A DNA stretch of 64,000 bases from contig UBNV01000023.1 in assembly GCA_900466945.1 (NCBI GenBank), positions 62,001 through 126,000 of the forward strand, in the 5' to 3' direction. A program made the position numbers and the translations under genes. This stretch comes from Hyphomicrobiales bacterium. GTDB lineage: Bacteria; Pseudomonadota; Alphaproteobacteria; Rhizobiales; Rhizobiaceae. Below, one piece after another: positions 1 through 8,938 of the stretch; the first letter of the stretch is position 1; every line of letters begins with the position of its first letter. The notes below the pieces were generated by a model. That model was not told the DNA's origin, searched no databases, and saw only the letters and a list, made by a program, of their open reading frames with translations.

Positions 1-3000
1 GGCATCCTGCTCGGGATGGCGGAGATGCTGTCCGCTGCCGATGAGCCCGCCGCAGCGCAGGCCGCGAAGGCATCCGCCGACCTTGCCTGGCTGATGGCGG
101 CGGCCGGCATGGTGATGATGATGGAAATCGGTTTCCTGCTCCTGGAAGCCGGCATGGTGCGTTCGAAGAACTCGATCAATGTCGCCCAGAAGAACCTGCT
201 GGACTTCGTCTTCGGTGTCGTGGGATTTGCCGCGGTCGGTTTCATGCTGGCCTTCGGTGCGTCCGGCACGCTGCCGGTCGGACTGGACACGGACTTCTTC
301 CTGCTTCAGGGCCTCGACAGCTGGCTCGCCGGCTTCTTCGTCTTCCAGGTCATGTTCTGCGGCACGGCAGCGACGATCGTCTCAGGCGCCATTGCCGAAC
401 GCATGACGCTCTCGGCCTATGTCCTGGGCTCGATCGTGCTCTCGACCCTCATCTATCCCGTCTTCGTGCACTGGGTCTGGGGTACGGCACTTGGCCCGAA
501 TTCGGGCGCCTTCCTCGCCAATCTCGGCTTCGTCGATTTCGCCGGTTCGACCGTGGTCCATGCGACAGGCGGCTGGGTAGCACTCGCGGCCTGCCTGGTG
601 ATCGGCGCGCGGCAGGGGCGGTTCGATGCCGAGGGCCGACCCGTGCGGATTGCCGGTCACAACCCGGTGCTGTCGACCACCGGCGCCCTGATCCTGTTTT
701 TCGGCTGGATCGGCTTCAACGGTGGCTCGACGCTGGCCGCCAGCGCAGATGTCGCGCCGATCATTCTCAACACGGTCCTGGCCGGTGGCATGGGCACTTG
801 TGTCGGCTATGTCATCGGGATCAAGCAGGATGGCGTCGTGCTGCCGGAAAAGGCCCTGTGCGGAATGCTCGGAGCGCTTGTTGCCGTAACCGCAGGCTGT
901 CACGTGCTGGAGCCGGGCGGGGCGCTGCTCATCGGTGCTCTCGGTTCGATCGTTGCCCTCTTCGGCAACCAGTATGTCGAGGAGAAGCTCAAGGTCGACG
1001 ATGCCGTCGGCGCTGTCGGCGTCCATGCCTTTGCCGGTGTCGCAGGGACCGTCGCGCTTGCCCTTCTCGCCCCCGTCGATCGTCTGCCGGCCGGCGGACG
1101 TTTCGACCAGTTCTACATCCAGATCTTCGGCTCTGCGCTCAATTTTTACTGGGCCTTCGGGCTTGGCTATGCCTTCTTCTGGACCCTCGACAAGCTTGTC
1201 CCGATCCGTGTCTCTGCCGAAGTCGAGGACATCGGCCTGAATGTTGCCGAACATGGGACACGCCTCGGGGTCGGCCATGTGGAGGACGCACTGTCGAAAC
1301 TGGTCTCGGGCAGTGCCGATCTTGGCGATCGCCTGAAAGTCGAGCCCGGAGACGAGGCGGAAAAGCTGACCCGGCTCTTCAACGGATTGATGGACAACAT
1401 CCAGCAGCAGGAGCGCAGCCGCCACGAACTTGAAGTGCAGGTCCGCGACCAGGAGGAGTCCGAGCGACTGTCGGCGCTCGCCAATGCCACCTTCGAGGCG
1501 ATCGTCATGCATGAAAACGGCACGATCATCGACGGCAACGAGCAATTCGAAGCGCTCACGGGTCGACGGCTTGGTGACCTCGTGGGTTCGTCGATCCTCG
1601 ACCTGGTGGATGAGGATGGGCGGCGCTTGCTGCTCGACAACCCGAACCCGGCGCCAAATGTCTCACGGGAGTTCGTCATCCTCCGGCCCGACGGAACCCG
1701 CATTCCGATCGAGGCGCGGGGTCGCAACATTGAATACCGCAGCCGCAACATCCGCATCAGCTGCCTTGTCGATCTGAGGGAGCGCAAGGCCGTCGAAGGG
1801 CGCATGCGCCATCTCGCGCAACATGATCCGCTAACCGGGCTGGCCAATCGCGCGCTCTTCACAAAGACGCTGTCGGTCCATGTCGGGCCCGCCAACCGCG
1901 ATTGGGGTTGCGGCGTCCTCCTGGTCGACCTCGACCACTTCAAGGATGTGAATGATCTCTACGGTCATCCGGCTGGCGACGAGGTCATCCGCGAGACGGC
2001 AAGACGGTTGTCGGCCGCATTGGGGCCTTCCGACATGGCGGCCCGGCTGGGCGGGGACGAATTCGCGGTCATTCTCGGAAACTGCCATTTCGAGGCACAG
2101 CTCGAGGACTTGAGCCGCAGGCTGATCGAGGCCTTCCGGCAGCCCTTCGATACGGGGCAGGGCGAGCGCATCAAATGCGGCATCAGCATCGGCGGCGCGC
2201 TGTTTCCCGACGATGCCGCGGCACTGGACGAACTGATCGGCCGCGCCGATGTCGCGCTCTATCATGCCAAGAAGTCGGGGCGGAATACGTTCCGCGCCTA
2301 TCGCAAGGGCATGGATGAATTGATCGAGAAGCGGCGCGCGCTGGAGGCCGATATCGAGCGCGGATTGGAGCGTGGCGAGTTCGAGCTGTATCTCCAGCCG
2401 CGCGTCTCCGCACTGGAATGCAAGATCGTCGGTTACGAGGCCCTGTTGCGCTGGAACCATCCCGAGCGGGGCATGGTGCAGCCCGGGGACTTCATTCCCG
2501 TGGCGGAAGTCTCGGGCAAGATCATCGGCCTGGGTGAGTGGGTGCTGCGTGAAGCCTGTCGGCTGGCCAAAGACCTTCCGCCCCACGTCCATTTGAGCCT
2601 CAACGTCTCGCCGGTCCAGTTCCGTCACCCGGATTTTATTGGCGGCATCGAGGCGATCCTGAACGAAACATCCGTCGAGCCGCAGAAACTCGAGCTGGAG
2701 ATTACCGAAAGCGTGCTGATCGACGACGACCAGAGGGCTCGCCTCATCCTGGGTCACCTGAAGTCGATGGGCCTGAAGATCGCGCTTGATGATTTCGGTA
2801 CCGGATATTCCTCGCTCAGCTATCTCAGCCGCTACCCCTTCGACGTGATCAAGATCGATCGCAGTTTCGTCTCGACCCTCGGTGAGCAAGAGACTGCCAA
2901 TGCCATCGTCCGCACCATCATCGAGCTCGGCAACGGGCTCGGCATGCGCGTCGTGGCGGAAGGTGTGGAAACGGTGGAGCAGGCCGGTTACCTGAGTGCT

Positions 3001-3189
3001 GCCGGTTGCGATGAGCTCCAGGGGTACCTGCTCGGCCGGCCGCAGCCGGTGGATGAGATGTGTCGCGAAATCAATGAGACTGTCGTCACCGAGCTGACGC
3101 GCGTCGCGCGGCTGGCGGGGCATCGGGACAAGCGGCTGTCTCGGGCGGGGAACGAGACAGCGCTTGCCATCGCCGCAAACGGCAACTGA
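1..3189 (+). CDS. Ammonium transporter (Amt) fused to HAMP-like, PAS, GGDEF and EAL domains
   Basis: An ammonium-channel domain joined to c-di-GMP enzymes in one membrane protein. The first in-frame ATG is at 16, but the frame is open to the window edge and the residues there look like a signal peptide running in from the left, so the true start is probably outside. Numbering from base 16, residues 20-400 are Amt, with FGWIGFN, twin pore histidines H182 (VVHATGG) and H337 (GVHAFAG), and the conserved Amt C-tail. A HAMP-like/coiled-coil linker (about 420-485) and a PAS domain (about 485-600) follow. The GGDEF signature at 679-683 and the EAL motif at 808-810 with DDFG at 925-928 are intact, so both cyclase and phosphodiesterase activity are possible. 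The product-inhibition RxxD site is degenerate (G670 replaces Arg). I infer that ammonium binding or flux controls c-di-GMP turnover. The domain calls are secure; the net activity is unknown. Confidence 0.93.
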   Translation, partial: GILLGMAEMLSAADEPAAAQAAKASADLAWLMAAAGMVMMMEIGFLLLEAGMVRSKNSINVAQKNLLDFVFGVVGFAAVGFMLAFGASGTLPVGLDTDFFLLQGLDSWLAGFFVFQVMFCGTAATIVSGAIAERMTLSAYVLGSIVLSTLIYPVFVHWVWGTALGPNSGAFLANLGFVDFAGSTVVHATGGWVALAACLVIGARQGRFDAEGRPVRIAGHNPVLSTTGALILFFGWIGFNGGSTLAASADVAPIILNTVLAGGMGTCVGYVIGIKQDGVVLPEKALCGMLGALVAVTAGCHVLEPGGALLIGALGSIVALFGNQYVEEKLKVDDAVGAVGVHAFAGVAGTVALALLAPVDRLPAGGRFDQFYIQIFGSALNFYWAFGLGYAFFWTLDKLVPIRVSAEVEDIGLNVAEHGTRLGVGHVEDALSKLVSGSADLGDRLKVEPGDEAEKLTRLFNGLMDNIQQQERSRHELEVQVRDQEESERLSALANATFEAIVMHENGTIIDGNEQFEALTGRRLGDLVGSSILDLVDEDGRRLLLDNPNPAPNVSREFVILRPDGTRIPIEARGRNIEYRSRNIRISCLVDLRERKAVEGRMRHLAQHDPLTGLANRALFTKTLSVHVGPANRDWGCGVLLVDLDHFKDVNDLYGHPAGDEVIRETARRLSAALGPSDMAARLGGDEFAVILGNCHFEAQLEDLSRRLIEAFRQPFDTGQGERIKCGISIGGALFPDDAAALDELIGRADVALYHAKKSGRNTFRAYRKGMDELIEKRRALEADIERGLERGEFELYLQPRVSALECKIVGYEALLRWNHPERGMVQPGDFIPVAEVSGKIIGLGEWVLREACRLAKDLPPHVHLSLNVSPVQFRHPDFIGGIEAILNETSVEPQKLELEITESVLIDDDQRARLILGHLKSMGLKIALDDFGTGYSSLSYLSRYPFDVIKIDRSFVSTLGEQETANAIVRTIIELGNGLGMRVVAEGVETVEQAGYLSAAGCDELQGYLLGRPQPVDEMCREINETVVTELTRVARLAGHRDKRLSRAGNETALAIAANGN

Positions 3190-3205
3190 AGGTCCTTGCC
3201 GTTTG

Positions 3206-3240
3206 CAAAAGCAAGCGCGGCGGAACCGCCGCGCTTGAAG
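3206..3240 (-). terminator. Hairpin downstream of azoR
   Basis: A perfect 11-bp stem (3213-3223 paired with 3226-3236) with a two-base loop lies between two convergent genes. Read on the minus strand it is followed by a short T-rich stretch (GCTTTTGC), so it probably terminates the azoreductase transcript. The T-tract is weak. Confidence 0.5.
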
Positions 3241-3264
3241 GCCGAAGGCCTGGGATCCGAAGGA

Positions 3265-3879
3265 TCAGGCGGCCTGGGCCAGTTCCACCACCTTTGCCTG
3301 CGCGGCGGCCACGGCCTTTTCGGCGGCTTCCGGACCATAGGCGAGGCCTTCGACGAAGACTGTCTCGACGAGTTCGATGCCGAGGAAGGCGAGAACCGTC
3401 TTGAGATAGGGTTCGGCATGGTTCATCGGCGCGCCGGGACCGGAGGAGTAGACGCCGCCGGCGGCGAGCACGAGATAGGCCTTCTTGCCCTTGGCGAGAC
3501 CGACCGGGCCGTTCTCCGTGTAGGTGAAGGTAAGGCCGGCACGAGCGATATGGTCGATCCAGCTCTTCAGGGACGAATAGATGTTGAAGTTGATCAGGCC
3601 GGTGCCGATGACGATCGTGTCGGCTGCCATGAGTTCGGCGACGAGCGCGTCCGAAACGGCGACGGATGCGCTTTCCTCAGCGGTGCGGGCATCGGCCGGC
3701 TTGCGGATGGCAGCCGTGAAGGCGCCGTCGACATGATCGAGCCGCGTTTCCACGAGGTCTCGGCGGACAAGCGTGCCACCCGTCTGGCCGGCGAATTTTT
3801 CGGCGAGCTCGGTTGCGATCGCGTTCGACAGGGATTCGGAGCCGCGCGGGCTGGAGGTGACGAGAAGGATGGAAGACAT
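3265..3879 (-). CDS. azoR: FMN-dependent NADH-azoreductase
   Basis: A cytoplasmic flavodoxin-fold quinone/azo reductase of 204 residues, the usual AzoR length. It opens with the family's phosphate-binding loop (LLVTSSPRGSES) and carries the conserved 'FNIYSSLKSWIDHIARAGLTF' region at the active site. Such enzymes use NADH and FMN for two-electron reduction of quinones and azo compounds and often serve in quinone or thiol stress. The start at 3879 is preferred because GAGGAA lies about 7 bases upstream; the frame extends further 5' without support. It is divergent from the LysR gene at 4009, the usual arrangement for a LysR-controlled reductase. Confidence 0.9.
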   Translation of the reverse strand: MSSILLVTSSPRGSESLSNAIATELAEKFAGQTGGTLVRRDLVETRLDHVDGAFTAAIRKPADARTAEESASVAVSDALVAELMAADTIVIGTGLINFNIYSSLKSWIDHIARAGLTFTYTENGPVGLAKGKKAYLVLAAGGVYSSGPGAPMNHAEPYLKTVLAFLGIELVETVFVEGLAYGPEAAEKAVAAAQAKVVELAQAA

Positions 3880-3929
3880 GTGCAGTTCCTCGGATGTTGG
3901 AGCGCCTTGGGAGCAGGCCTGCCATGCAT

Positions 3930-4008
3930 GTATGCCCGAGCATCCATCGATAAAACTGTGATAATATAGATCGATCGTATCGAATAACTGGATGGATGAA
4001 AGAAGCCA
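3930..4008. promoter_or_regulatory. Divergent azoR-lysR promoter region with palindromic AT-rich site
   Basis: This AT-rich gap between the two divergent genes contains an 8-bp palindrome GATCGATC flanked by partly symmetrical CGATA/TATCG elements. It is the natural place for the LysR protein to bind and control both itself and azoR. The exact site is inferred from symmetry only. Confidence 0.35.
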
Positions 4009-4947
4009 ATGGATGCCAATCCCACCCTCGACCAGCTCCAGGTCTTCCTGACCGTCGCCGATACCGGCAGTTTCTCTGCCGCTGCGAGGCTTCTCAACCG
4101 TGCACAATCCGTGGTGAGCTACACGATCGGCAATCTGGAGAGCCAGCTCGGCGTGTCGCTGTTCGAGCGGACCGGGACCCGCCAGCCAAAGCTGACCGAG
4201 GAGGGCAGGGCCATGTTGACCGATGCACGCCGAATCGTCGGCGACCTGCAGGTCATGCGCGCCAAGGCGCGCAGCATGCGCCAGGGCCTGGAGGCGGAGC
4301 TGTCGATCGCGATCAGCGTGCTCGTGCCGACGCCGGCGCTGCTTTCAGTGCTGCGGGATTTCCAGACCGAGTTCCCCTCCGTCTCCCTCAGGCTCGAAGT
4401 GGGCGAACTCGGTCGCCTCGTGGATCTGGTCGTGAGCGGCCGGGCGACCATCGGGATCGGTGGCGCGCTGCCCGGTCAGGACGATACGCTGATCTTCGAT
4501 CGGATAGGCCACAATTTTCTGTTTCCGGCCGCAGCCGCCGACCACCCGCTGGCGGCCCGGAAGGGAACACTGACGCTGCAGGACGTGCGAGAGGAAACGC
4601 AGATCGTCGTCAGCGATGCGTCGGACCTGACGAACGGCCGCGATTTCAACGTCCTGTCGTTCAAGACCTGGCGGGTGAGCGACATGGCGACGAAACACCA
4701 GCTCATTCGTGGCGGTCTCGGTTGGGGCGGACTGCCGGTCTCGATCATCCACGAGGACCTGGCAGAAGGCCGGATCGTGCATCTCGATCTGCCGGCCTAT
4801 GAACAGGGCTCGTACAATCTCCATGCCATTCGCAGGACCGATACGCCACCGGGGCCGGCTGGCACCTGGCTTATCCGCGCTTTCGAGGAGCGCCTGTCGA
4901 ACTGCCCGGTCGACGTTCCGACCGCGCTTCTTGCTGAAACGGTTTAA
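4009..4947 (+). CDS. LysR-family transcriptional regulator
   Basis: A 312-residue LysR regulator. The N-terminal winged helix-turn-helix (residues 7-65) has the typical pattern 'TGSFSAAARLLNRAQSVVSYTIGNLE', and the rest is the periplasmic-binding-protein-like effector domain. It lies back to back with azoR 129 bp away, so azoR is its most likely target, probably in response to a quinone or azo-type compound. The effector is not readable from sequence. The start at 4009 gives the normal LysR N-terminus a few residues before the HTH. Confidence 0.9.
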   Translation: MDANPTLDQLQVFLTVADTGSFSAAARLLNRAQSVVSYTIGNLESQLGVSLFERTGTRQPKLTEEGRAMLTDARRIVGDLQVMRAKARSMRQGLEAELSIAISVLVPTPALLSVLRDFQTEFPSVSLRLEVGELGRLVDLVVSGRATIGIGGALPGQDDTLIFDRIGHNFLFPAAAADHPLAARKGTLTLQDVREETQIVVSDASDLTNGRDFNVLSFKTWRVSDMATKHQLIRGGLGWGGLPVSIIHEDLAEGRIVHLDLPAYEQGSYNLHAIRRTDTPPGPAGTWLIRAFEERLSNCPVDVPTALLAETV

Positions 4948-4977
4948 GGAATCGATTCAAACCCTTGAATCGATTCC
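4948..4977. terminator. Perfect 13-bp hairpin directly after the lysR stop codon
   Basis: A perfect inverted repeat with 13-bp arms (4948-4960 and 4965-4977) and a four-base ACCC loop begins at the first base after the LysR stop codon. It sits between convergent lysR and cpdB. No U-tract follows on the plus strand; on the minus strand TTAAA follows. It may act as a bidirectional terminator or protect 3' ends. Confidence 0.45.
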
Positions 4978-5008
4978 CTGTCCCAATCCACGGAGTGGGG
5001 CACCCACA

Positions 5009-6997
5009 TCAGATCGTCAATCGGAATTTCGCGAAGCCTTCCGCCGCTTCGCCCGCATCCTCGATCTTGGCGCCCTTGAAGCCGGCGAGGTGCTCGCGTG
5101 CCTTGGGGCCTGTCTCGAAGGTGACGGTGGTGTCACCGATCTGGGCGAAAGACCAGTTGCCGTCGGCCGAGGGATTGATCGTGCCCTGCTCGACGATGTA
5201 GCGGACGATGATGTCCCGGTTGGTATCCGGCCCGACGAAGATCACCTTGTCGGAGGCAATTTCCGGGAACTTGCCGCCGCCACCGGCGCGGTAATTGTTG
5301 GTCGCGACCGCAAAGGTCTGGCCCGGATCAATCGGCTTGCCGTCGTATTGCAGGTTGACGATTCGGCTGGATTCCGGATGCACGGCGACACCGTCCTTGT
5401 CGTAGCGCGCGGGCTTGGTCAGGTCGATCTGATACGTGACGCCGTCGATCACGTCGTAGTTGTAGGACGGGAAATCGGGGTTGAGCAGCGGCGCATCCTT
5501 CGCGCCCTTTTCGATCTGGTTGAACATGCCGGCCGACATTTCGAGCCAGTTCTTTACTTGTTCGCCGGTGATCGCCACCGCCTGGATCGTATTCGGATAG
5601 AGGTAGAGGTCGGCGACGTTCTTGATCGCGATATCGCCGGCAGGCACATCGGTGAAATAGTCGGCGCCGCCGCGGCCGCCGGCCTTGAACGGTGCGGCTG
5701 CGGACAGGACCGGAAGGTCCTTGTGCGGCCCGTCCTTCAGCATGTCCTTGATGTACCAGGACTGGGCAATCGAGACGATCTGGATCGACGGATCGTCGGC
5801 GACCAGCGCGAAATAGGAATAGAGCGGCGCAGACGTTTTGCCGACGGGCGTGCGCACGTAGTCGAGCGTCGCCTGGTGCTCGGCGGCGACCGAGGCGACG
5901 ACGTCGGTCTTGTCCTTGGTGTCGGCGACGATCTTGCGGTTGTCGTCGCGGTGATAGATCGGCCGCGCCTCGCAGGTGAAGTCGACGATTTTCCAGCTTG
6001 AGCCGTCCTTTTCGAGCAGCAGATCGATGAGGCCCATATGCGAGCCCCAGAAACCGGCCATCACGGCGGGCTTGCCGAGCAGCGTACCCTTCACCGCATC
6101 AGCACCCGGCACGTTTTCGAAATCCTTCGGGCCGGGGAAGACCAGATGCTGGTGGCCGGTGAAGATCGCATCGATCCCCTCGACACCGGCGAGGTAGAGC
6201 GAGGCGTTTTCCATGCCTTCGCTTTCGCCATGGCCGTCGATGCCGGAATGGGAAAGCGCAATCACGATGTCACAGCCGTCTTCCTTCATCTGCGGCACCC
6301 AGGCACGCGCCGCCTGCAGGATGTCGCGCGTCTGCGCCTTGCCCTCAAGGTTCTTCGCATCCCACAACATGATCTGCGGCGGAACGAAGCCGATGAAGCC
6401 GACCTTGATCGGGCTGGTTGCACCTGAGCCGTCTCGGATCTGCTTTTCGATGATGTGATAGGGCTTGAAATAGAGCGGATCCTGCTTGGGATCGGGGGCG
6501 AGCTGCCCCTTGGTCAGGTTCGCGCAGACGAAGGGAAACTGGGCTCCGGCCAGCGTGTTGAACATGAAGTCCAGGCCGTAGTTGAACTCGTGATTGCCGA
6601 GCGTGCCGCAGTCATAGCCGAGCACGTTCATTGCCTTGATCACCGGATGCACGTCGCCGGGCTTCATGCCTTTCTGATAGGCCATGTAGTCGCCCATCGG
6701 ATTGCCCTGCAGGAAGTCGCCATTGTCGATCAGCATGGAGTTCCCGGCCTCGGCGCGGATGCTGTCGATCAGGCTTGCGGTTCGCGCCAGTCCCATCGTG
6801 TCGTTCGGCTTGTCGGCATAATAGTCGTACGGCATCACATTGACGTGGATGTCGGTGGTTTCCATCAACCTCAGATGCGCCTGGTTGCCGTTGGCGCGGG
6901 TGGCAAAGGGATGGAGCGTGACGAGGGCGGCCGAGGCAGCGATGCCGCTGAGGAAGGACCGGCGGGAAATCGGGTGGAGATCGAGCAAAGACGGCAT
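5009..6997 (-). CDS. cpdB: 2',3'-cyclic-nucleotide 2'-phosphodiesterase/3'-nucleotidase, Tat-exported
   Basis: A periplasmic nucleotidase of 662 residues, full family length, which opens 2',3'-cyclic nucleotides and then removes the 3'-phosphate so that nucleosides and phosphate can be salvaged. It begins with a twin-arginine signal (SRRSFLSG at 11-18, then a hydrophobic stretch), so it is exported folded, in keeping with metal loading in the cytoplasm. The metallophosphatase motifs are present: D49 and H51 (TTDIHVN), DNGD 91-94 and GNHE 134-137. The C-terminal 5'-nucleotidase domain carries the substrate-stacking region near '[10 protein letters not shown]'. It stands alone between convergent lysR and its own upstream gap. 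The start at 6997 has GTGAGG just upstream. Confidence 0.93.
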   Translation of the reverse strand: MPSLLDLHPISRRSFLSGIAASAALVTLHPFATRANGNQAHLRLMETTDIHVNVMPYDYYADKPNDTMGLARTASLIDSIRAEAGNSMLIDNGDFLQGNPMGDYMAYQKGMKPGDVHPVIKAMNVLGYDCGTLGNHEFNYGLDFMFNTLAGAQFPFVCANLTKGQLAPDPKQDPLYFKPYHIIEKQIRDGSGATSPIKVGFIGFVPPQIMLWDAKNLEGKAQTRDILQAARAWVPQMKEDGCDIVIALSHSGIDGHGESEGMENASLYLAGVEGIDAIFTGHQHLVFPGPKDFENVPGADAVKGTLLGKPAVMAGFWGSHMGLIDLLLEKDGSSWKIVDFTCEARPIYHRDDNRKIVADTKDKTDVVASVAAEHQATLDYVRTPVGKTSAPLYSYFALVADDPSIQIVSIAQSWYIKDMLKDGPHKDLPVLSAAAPFKAGGRGGADYFTDVPAGDIAIKNVADLYLYPNTIQAVAITGEQVKNWLEMSAGMFNQIEKGAKDAPLLNPDFPSYNYDVIDGVTYQIDLTKPARYDKDGVAVHPESSRIVNLQYDGKPIDPGQTFAVATNNYRAGGGGKFPEIASDKVIFVGPDTNRDIIVRYIVEQGTINPSADGNWSFAQIGDTTVTFETGPKAREHLAGFKGAKIEDAGEAAEGFAKFRLTI

Positions 6998-7197
6998 GGG
7001 GGCCTCACGAAAAACAGGTTCTGAAAGCGACGGAGGTTAAGTCGCTTTCAAGCTGCTTGCACCTGTAAAATGACAGGGGTGAGACGTGGGGCGATGAAAG
7101 CAAACATATGGTTGCGTTGAGTTGAAAATAATCGCAATGATTGATTTTACGTGATCTGCAAGTTATCATAGTCCCGTCATCGATGGGGGATCGACAC

Positions 7198-7992
7198 ATG
7201 CCTTGGCTCAACACGGCATTCATTGCAGGCGCGATCGGTGGGATCTCCCCGGAACTCGCGCGCTATCTGGTTCGTGCGCAAGGAGGGCACCTTGCCGCCT
7301 GGATCGAGAAACTTGCGCAAGAGCCTTGGCTCTCCATTCTGGCACCCGTAGCCGTTTCGATCGCCATATTGGCGTTGTTGGGCCTGATCGGCGGTATTGT
7401 GGCGCACTACGGAAATGAGCCGAACATCGGTAAGGCATTCATGCTCGGCGTTGGCGCGCCGGCCTTTCTTCTCTCGACGGTCGGCGCAATTACTCCGGCG
7501 AAAGAAGTCGTGAAGGATATCCAGCTTGGGCCGGTCAGCACGGAAATCCAATCACCACGTACGGATCTCTTGGGCCATTTGGGCTCAATCTTTGTGACGA
7601 CGGCGCATGCGCAAAACCTCCCGTCACCGGGAGCTCCTGGACCCCAGATAATCTTCGATACGACGGCAATTGCCGGAGCCTGCCCGACATGCCGCGTGGA
7701 GTTCCAGGATTCTTCAGGAAGCGTTTTGTCGTCCGAACCGGTTGGAGGCGACAGTGCGACGGTGACGGTACCCGACGCGGCGACTTCCGCTATCCTCTCC
7801 GGTGTTCCAGATGCCAACAGTGCGAAGTTCTCCTTGAAGTCGCTGGCACCCCCGAGCCCGGAGGGAGGCACCCGCCCCCTTTCGGTGGAGGTCACCAAGT
7901 CCCGAAACTATCTCAACGACTTCCGCTACATTCTCGGAAACAATGCAATCGAGCCGTTCGACCTCGAACTCAAGGCTGCCGGGGTGGAATGA
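7198..7992 (+). CDS. Hypothetical membrane protein
   Basis: I do not recognise this 264-residue protein. Three hydrophobic segments occur in the first 110 residues (about 5-25, 42-70 and 83-100). A stretch ending in TTAHAQ then looks like a signal-peptidase site, and after it comes a Pro/Gly-rich linker and a predicted beta-rich region with a CPTC cysteine pair. The C-terminal half is therefore probably extracytoplasmic. The ATG at 7198 is chosen because GGGGGAT lies 7 bases upstream. A TTG at 7141 and an ATG at 7183 in the same frame lack a ribosome site. It is convergent with the PilZ gene at 8007 and has no obvious operon partner. Confidence 0.7.
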   Translation: MPWLNTAFIAGAIGGISPELARYLVRAQGGHLAAWIEKLAQEPWLSILAPVAVSIAILALLGLIGGIVAHYGNEPNIGKAFMLGVGAPAFLLSTVGAITPAKEVVKDIQLGPVSTEIQSPRTDLLGHLGSIFVTTAHAQNLPSPGAPGPQIIFDTTAIAGACPTCRVEFQDSSGSVLSSEPVGGDSATVTVPDAATSAILSGVPDANSAKFSLKSLAPPSPEGGTRPLSVEVTKSRNYLNDFRYILGNNAIEPFDLELKAAGVE

Positions 7993-8006
7993 CAGGCGTG
8001 CGCCCG

Positions 8007-8336
8007 TCAAGTCTCACCCGGTTGATGATGAAAATGCCGAAAATAGGCCGTGACCTGCGCGACCGTATTCGTGGTCCGCTCGAATTCCAGTCCCATCTTG
8101 CCGGCCCTGTACCAGCGCACCGTGCATTCGATATGCCCGAGTTCGGCGCAGCGCACGGCAACCATGGCGCCGCGTTTTGCCTCGACCCAGCCTTCGAGTT
8201 GTAGAGCCATGCCGGTCTTTGAAATGTCGAGGATGCGGACGTCCAGCTTCTGGCCGATGTATTCCAGCGTGGCCCGGATGTGACAGCGTAGGCGTTGGCT
8301 TCGACGACCGTCGGGATTGAGTTTGACAGCAAGCAT
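8007..8336 (-). CDS. PilZ domain protein (first of two)
   Basis: A 109-residue single-domain PilZ protein, expected to bind c-di-GMP in the cytoplasm. Both binding motifs are intact: RxxxR (RRSQR near residue 11) and D-x-S-x-x-G (DISKTG). The start at 8336 follows GGAG at good spacing; in-frame starts at 8351 and 8405 have no ribosome site. A second PilZ gene lies 175 bp upstream on the same strand, and both end in a similar tail (AYFRHFHHQ here). With no effector domain, it probably works by binding a partner such as a flagellar, cellulose or secretion component. That role is inference. Confidence 0.85.
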   Translation of the reverse strand: MLAVKLNPDGRRSQRLRCHIRATLEYIGQKLDVRILDISKTGMALQLEGWVEAKRGAMVAVRCAELGHIECTVRWYRAGKMGLEFERTTNTVAQVTAYFRHFHHQPGET

Positions 8337-8511
8337 CTGACTGCGCTCCATCAAAAATTGATTGAAAGAAACACAGAAAACCTCGGCCAGGCGCCTTAAC
8401 GGCATCTGGCCAAGGTTGTTAGAATGCGAGCATTCACCCCGGGAGATTTAGGGTATTTTGCCAGTTACTCCGGGTGTTTACCGTTAACTGACGCCATTTT
8501 TGCGGCTCCGT

Positions 8512-8847
8512 TCAGCCGCGCAGGACAGGTCGGACTTCCTGATGGAAGTTCCGGAAATAGGCCGCGAGCTTGGCAATAGAGTTACTGTTCGGCTTGAACA
8601 TCACGCCGAGGCGGCCGCCGTAGTTCCAGCGCACCACGCCTTCGAGCAGGCCGATGTCTTCGTTTTCGATGACGATCGCGCTGCCGGCTGCGGCGTGAAG
8701 CTTGCTTGCAAGTTCCAGTGCGAGTCCGGTCCGCGAAATATTGATGACCCGACCAGCGGCTTCCTGTTTGAAATAGCGCACCTTGCTGTCCATCCGGACA
8801 CGGCTGCGAGGTGCTTTGCGAACATCCATTCCGAGATTATTGCTCAT
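8512..8847 (-). CDS. PilZ domain protein (second of two)
   Basis: A 111-residue PilZ protein, paralogous to the gene just downstream. RxxxR (RKAPR, near residue 10) and N-x-S-x-x-G (NISRTG) are both present, so c-di-GMP binding is predicted. The C-terminus (AYFRNFHQE) resembles that of its neighbour, suggesting a local duplication with divergence elsewhere. The start at 8847 has AGGA 8 bases upstream. The partner and output are unknown. Confidence 0.88.
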   Translation of the reverse strand: MSNNLGMDVRKAPRSRVRMDSKVRYFKQEAAGRVINISRTGLALELASKLHAAAGSAIVIENEDIGLLEGVVRWNYGGRLGVMFKPNSNSIAKLAAYFRNFHQEVRPVLRG

Positions 8848-8938
8848 GATGTCGTCCTGATGGAAACAATGGGACGAGACTACGCGCTATCTGTAAGAAT
8901 GGCCTAAAACAAATCATTAGGATTTTTCGGAATTCCGG

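Noticed and set aside
1831-3123. A 430-codon open frame antisense to the GGDEF-EAL region
   Set aside because: It lies wholly inside the fusion gene on the other strand, shows no family pattern, and such frames arise from the codon bias of GC-rich DNA.
4709-6001. A 430-codon frame antisense to cpdB
   Set aside because: The cpdB frame has intact metallophosphatase motifs; this one reads as low-complexity Arg/Asp/Val-rich sequence without a ribosome site.
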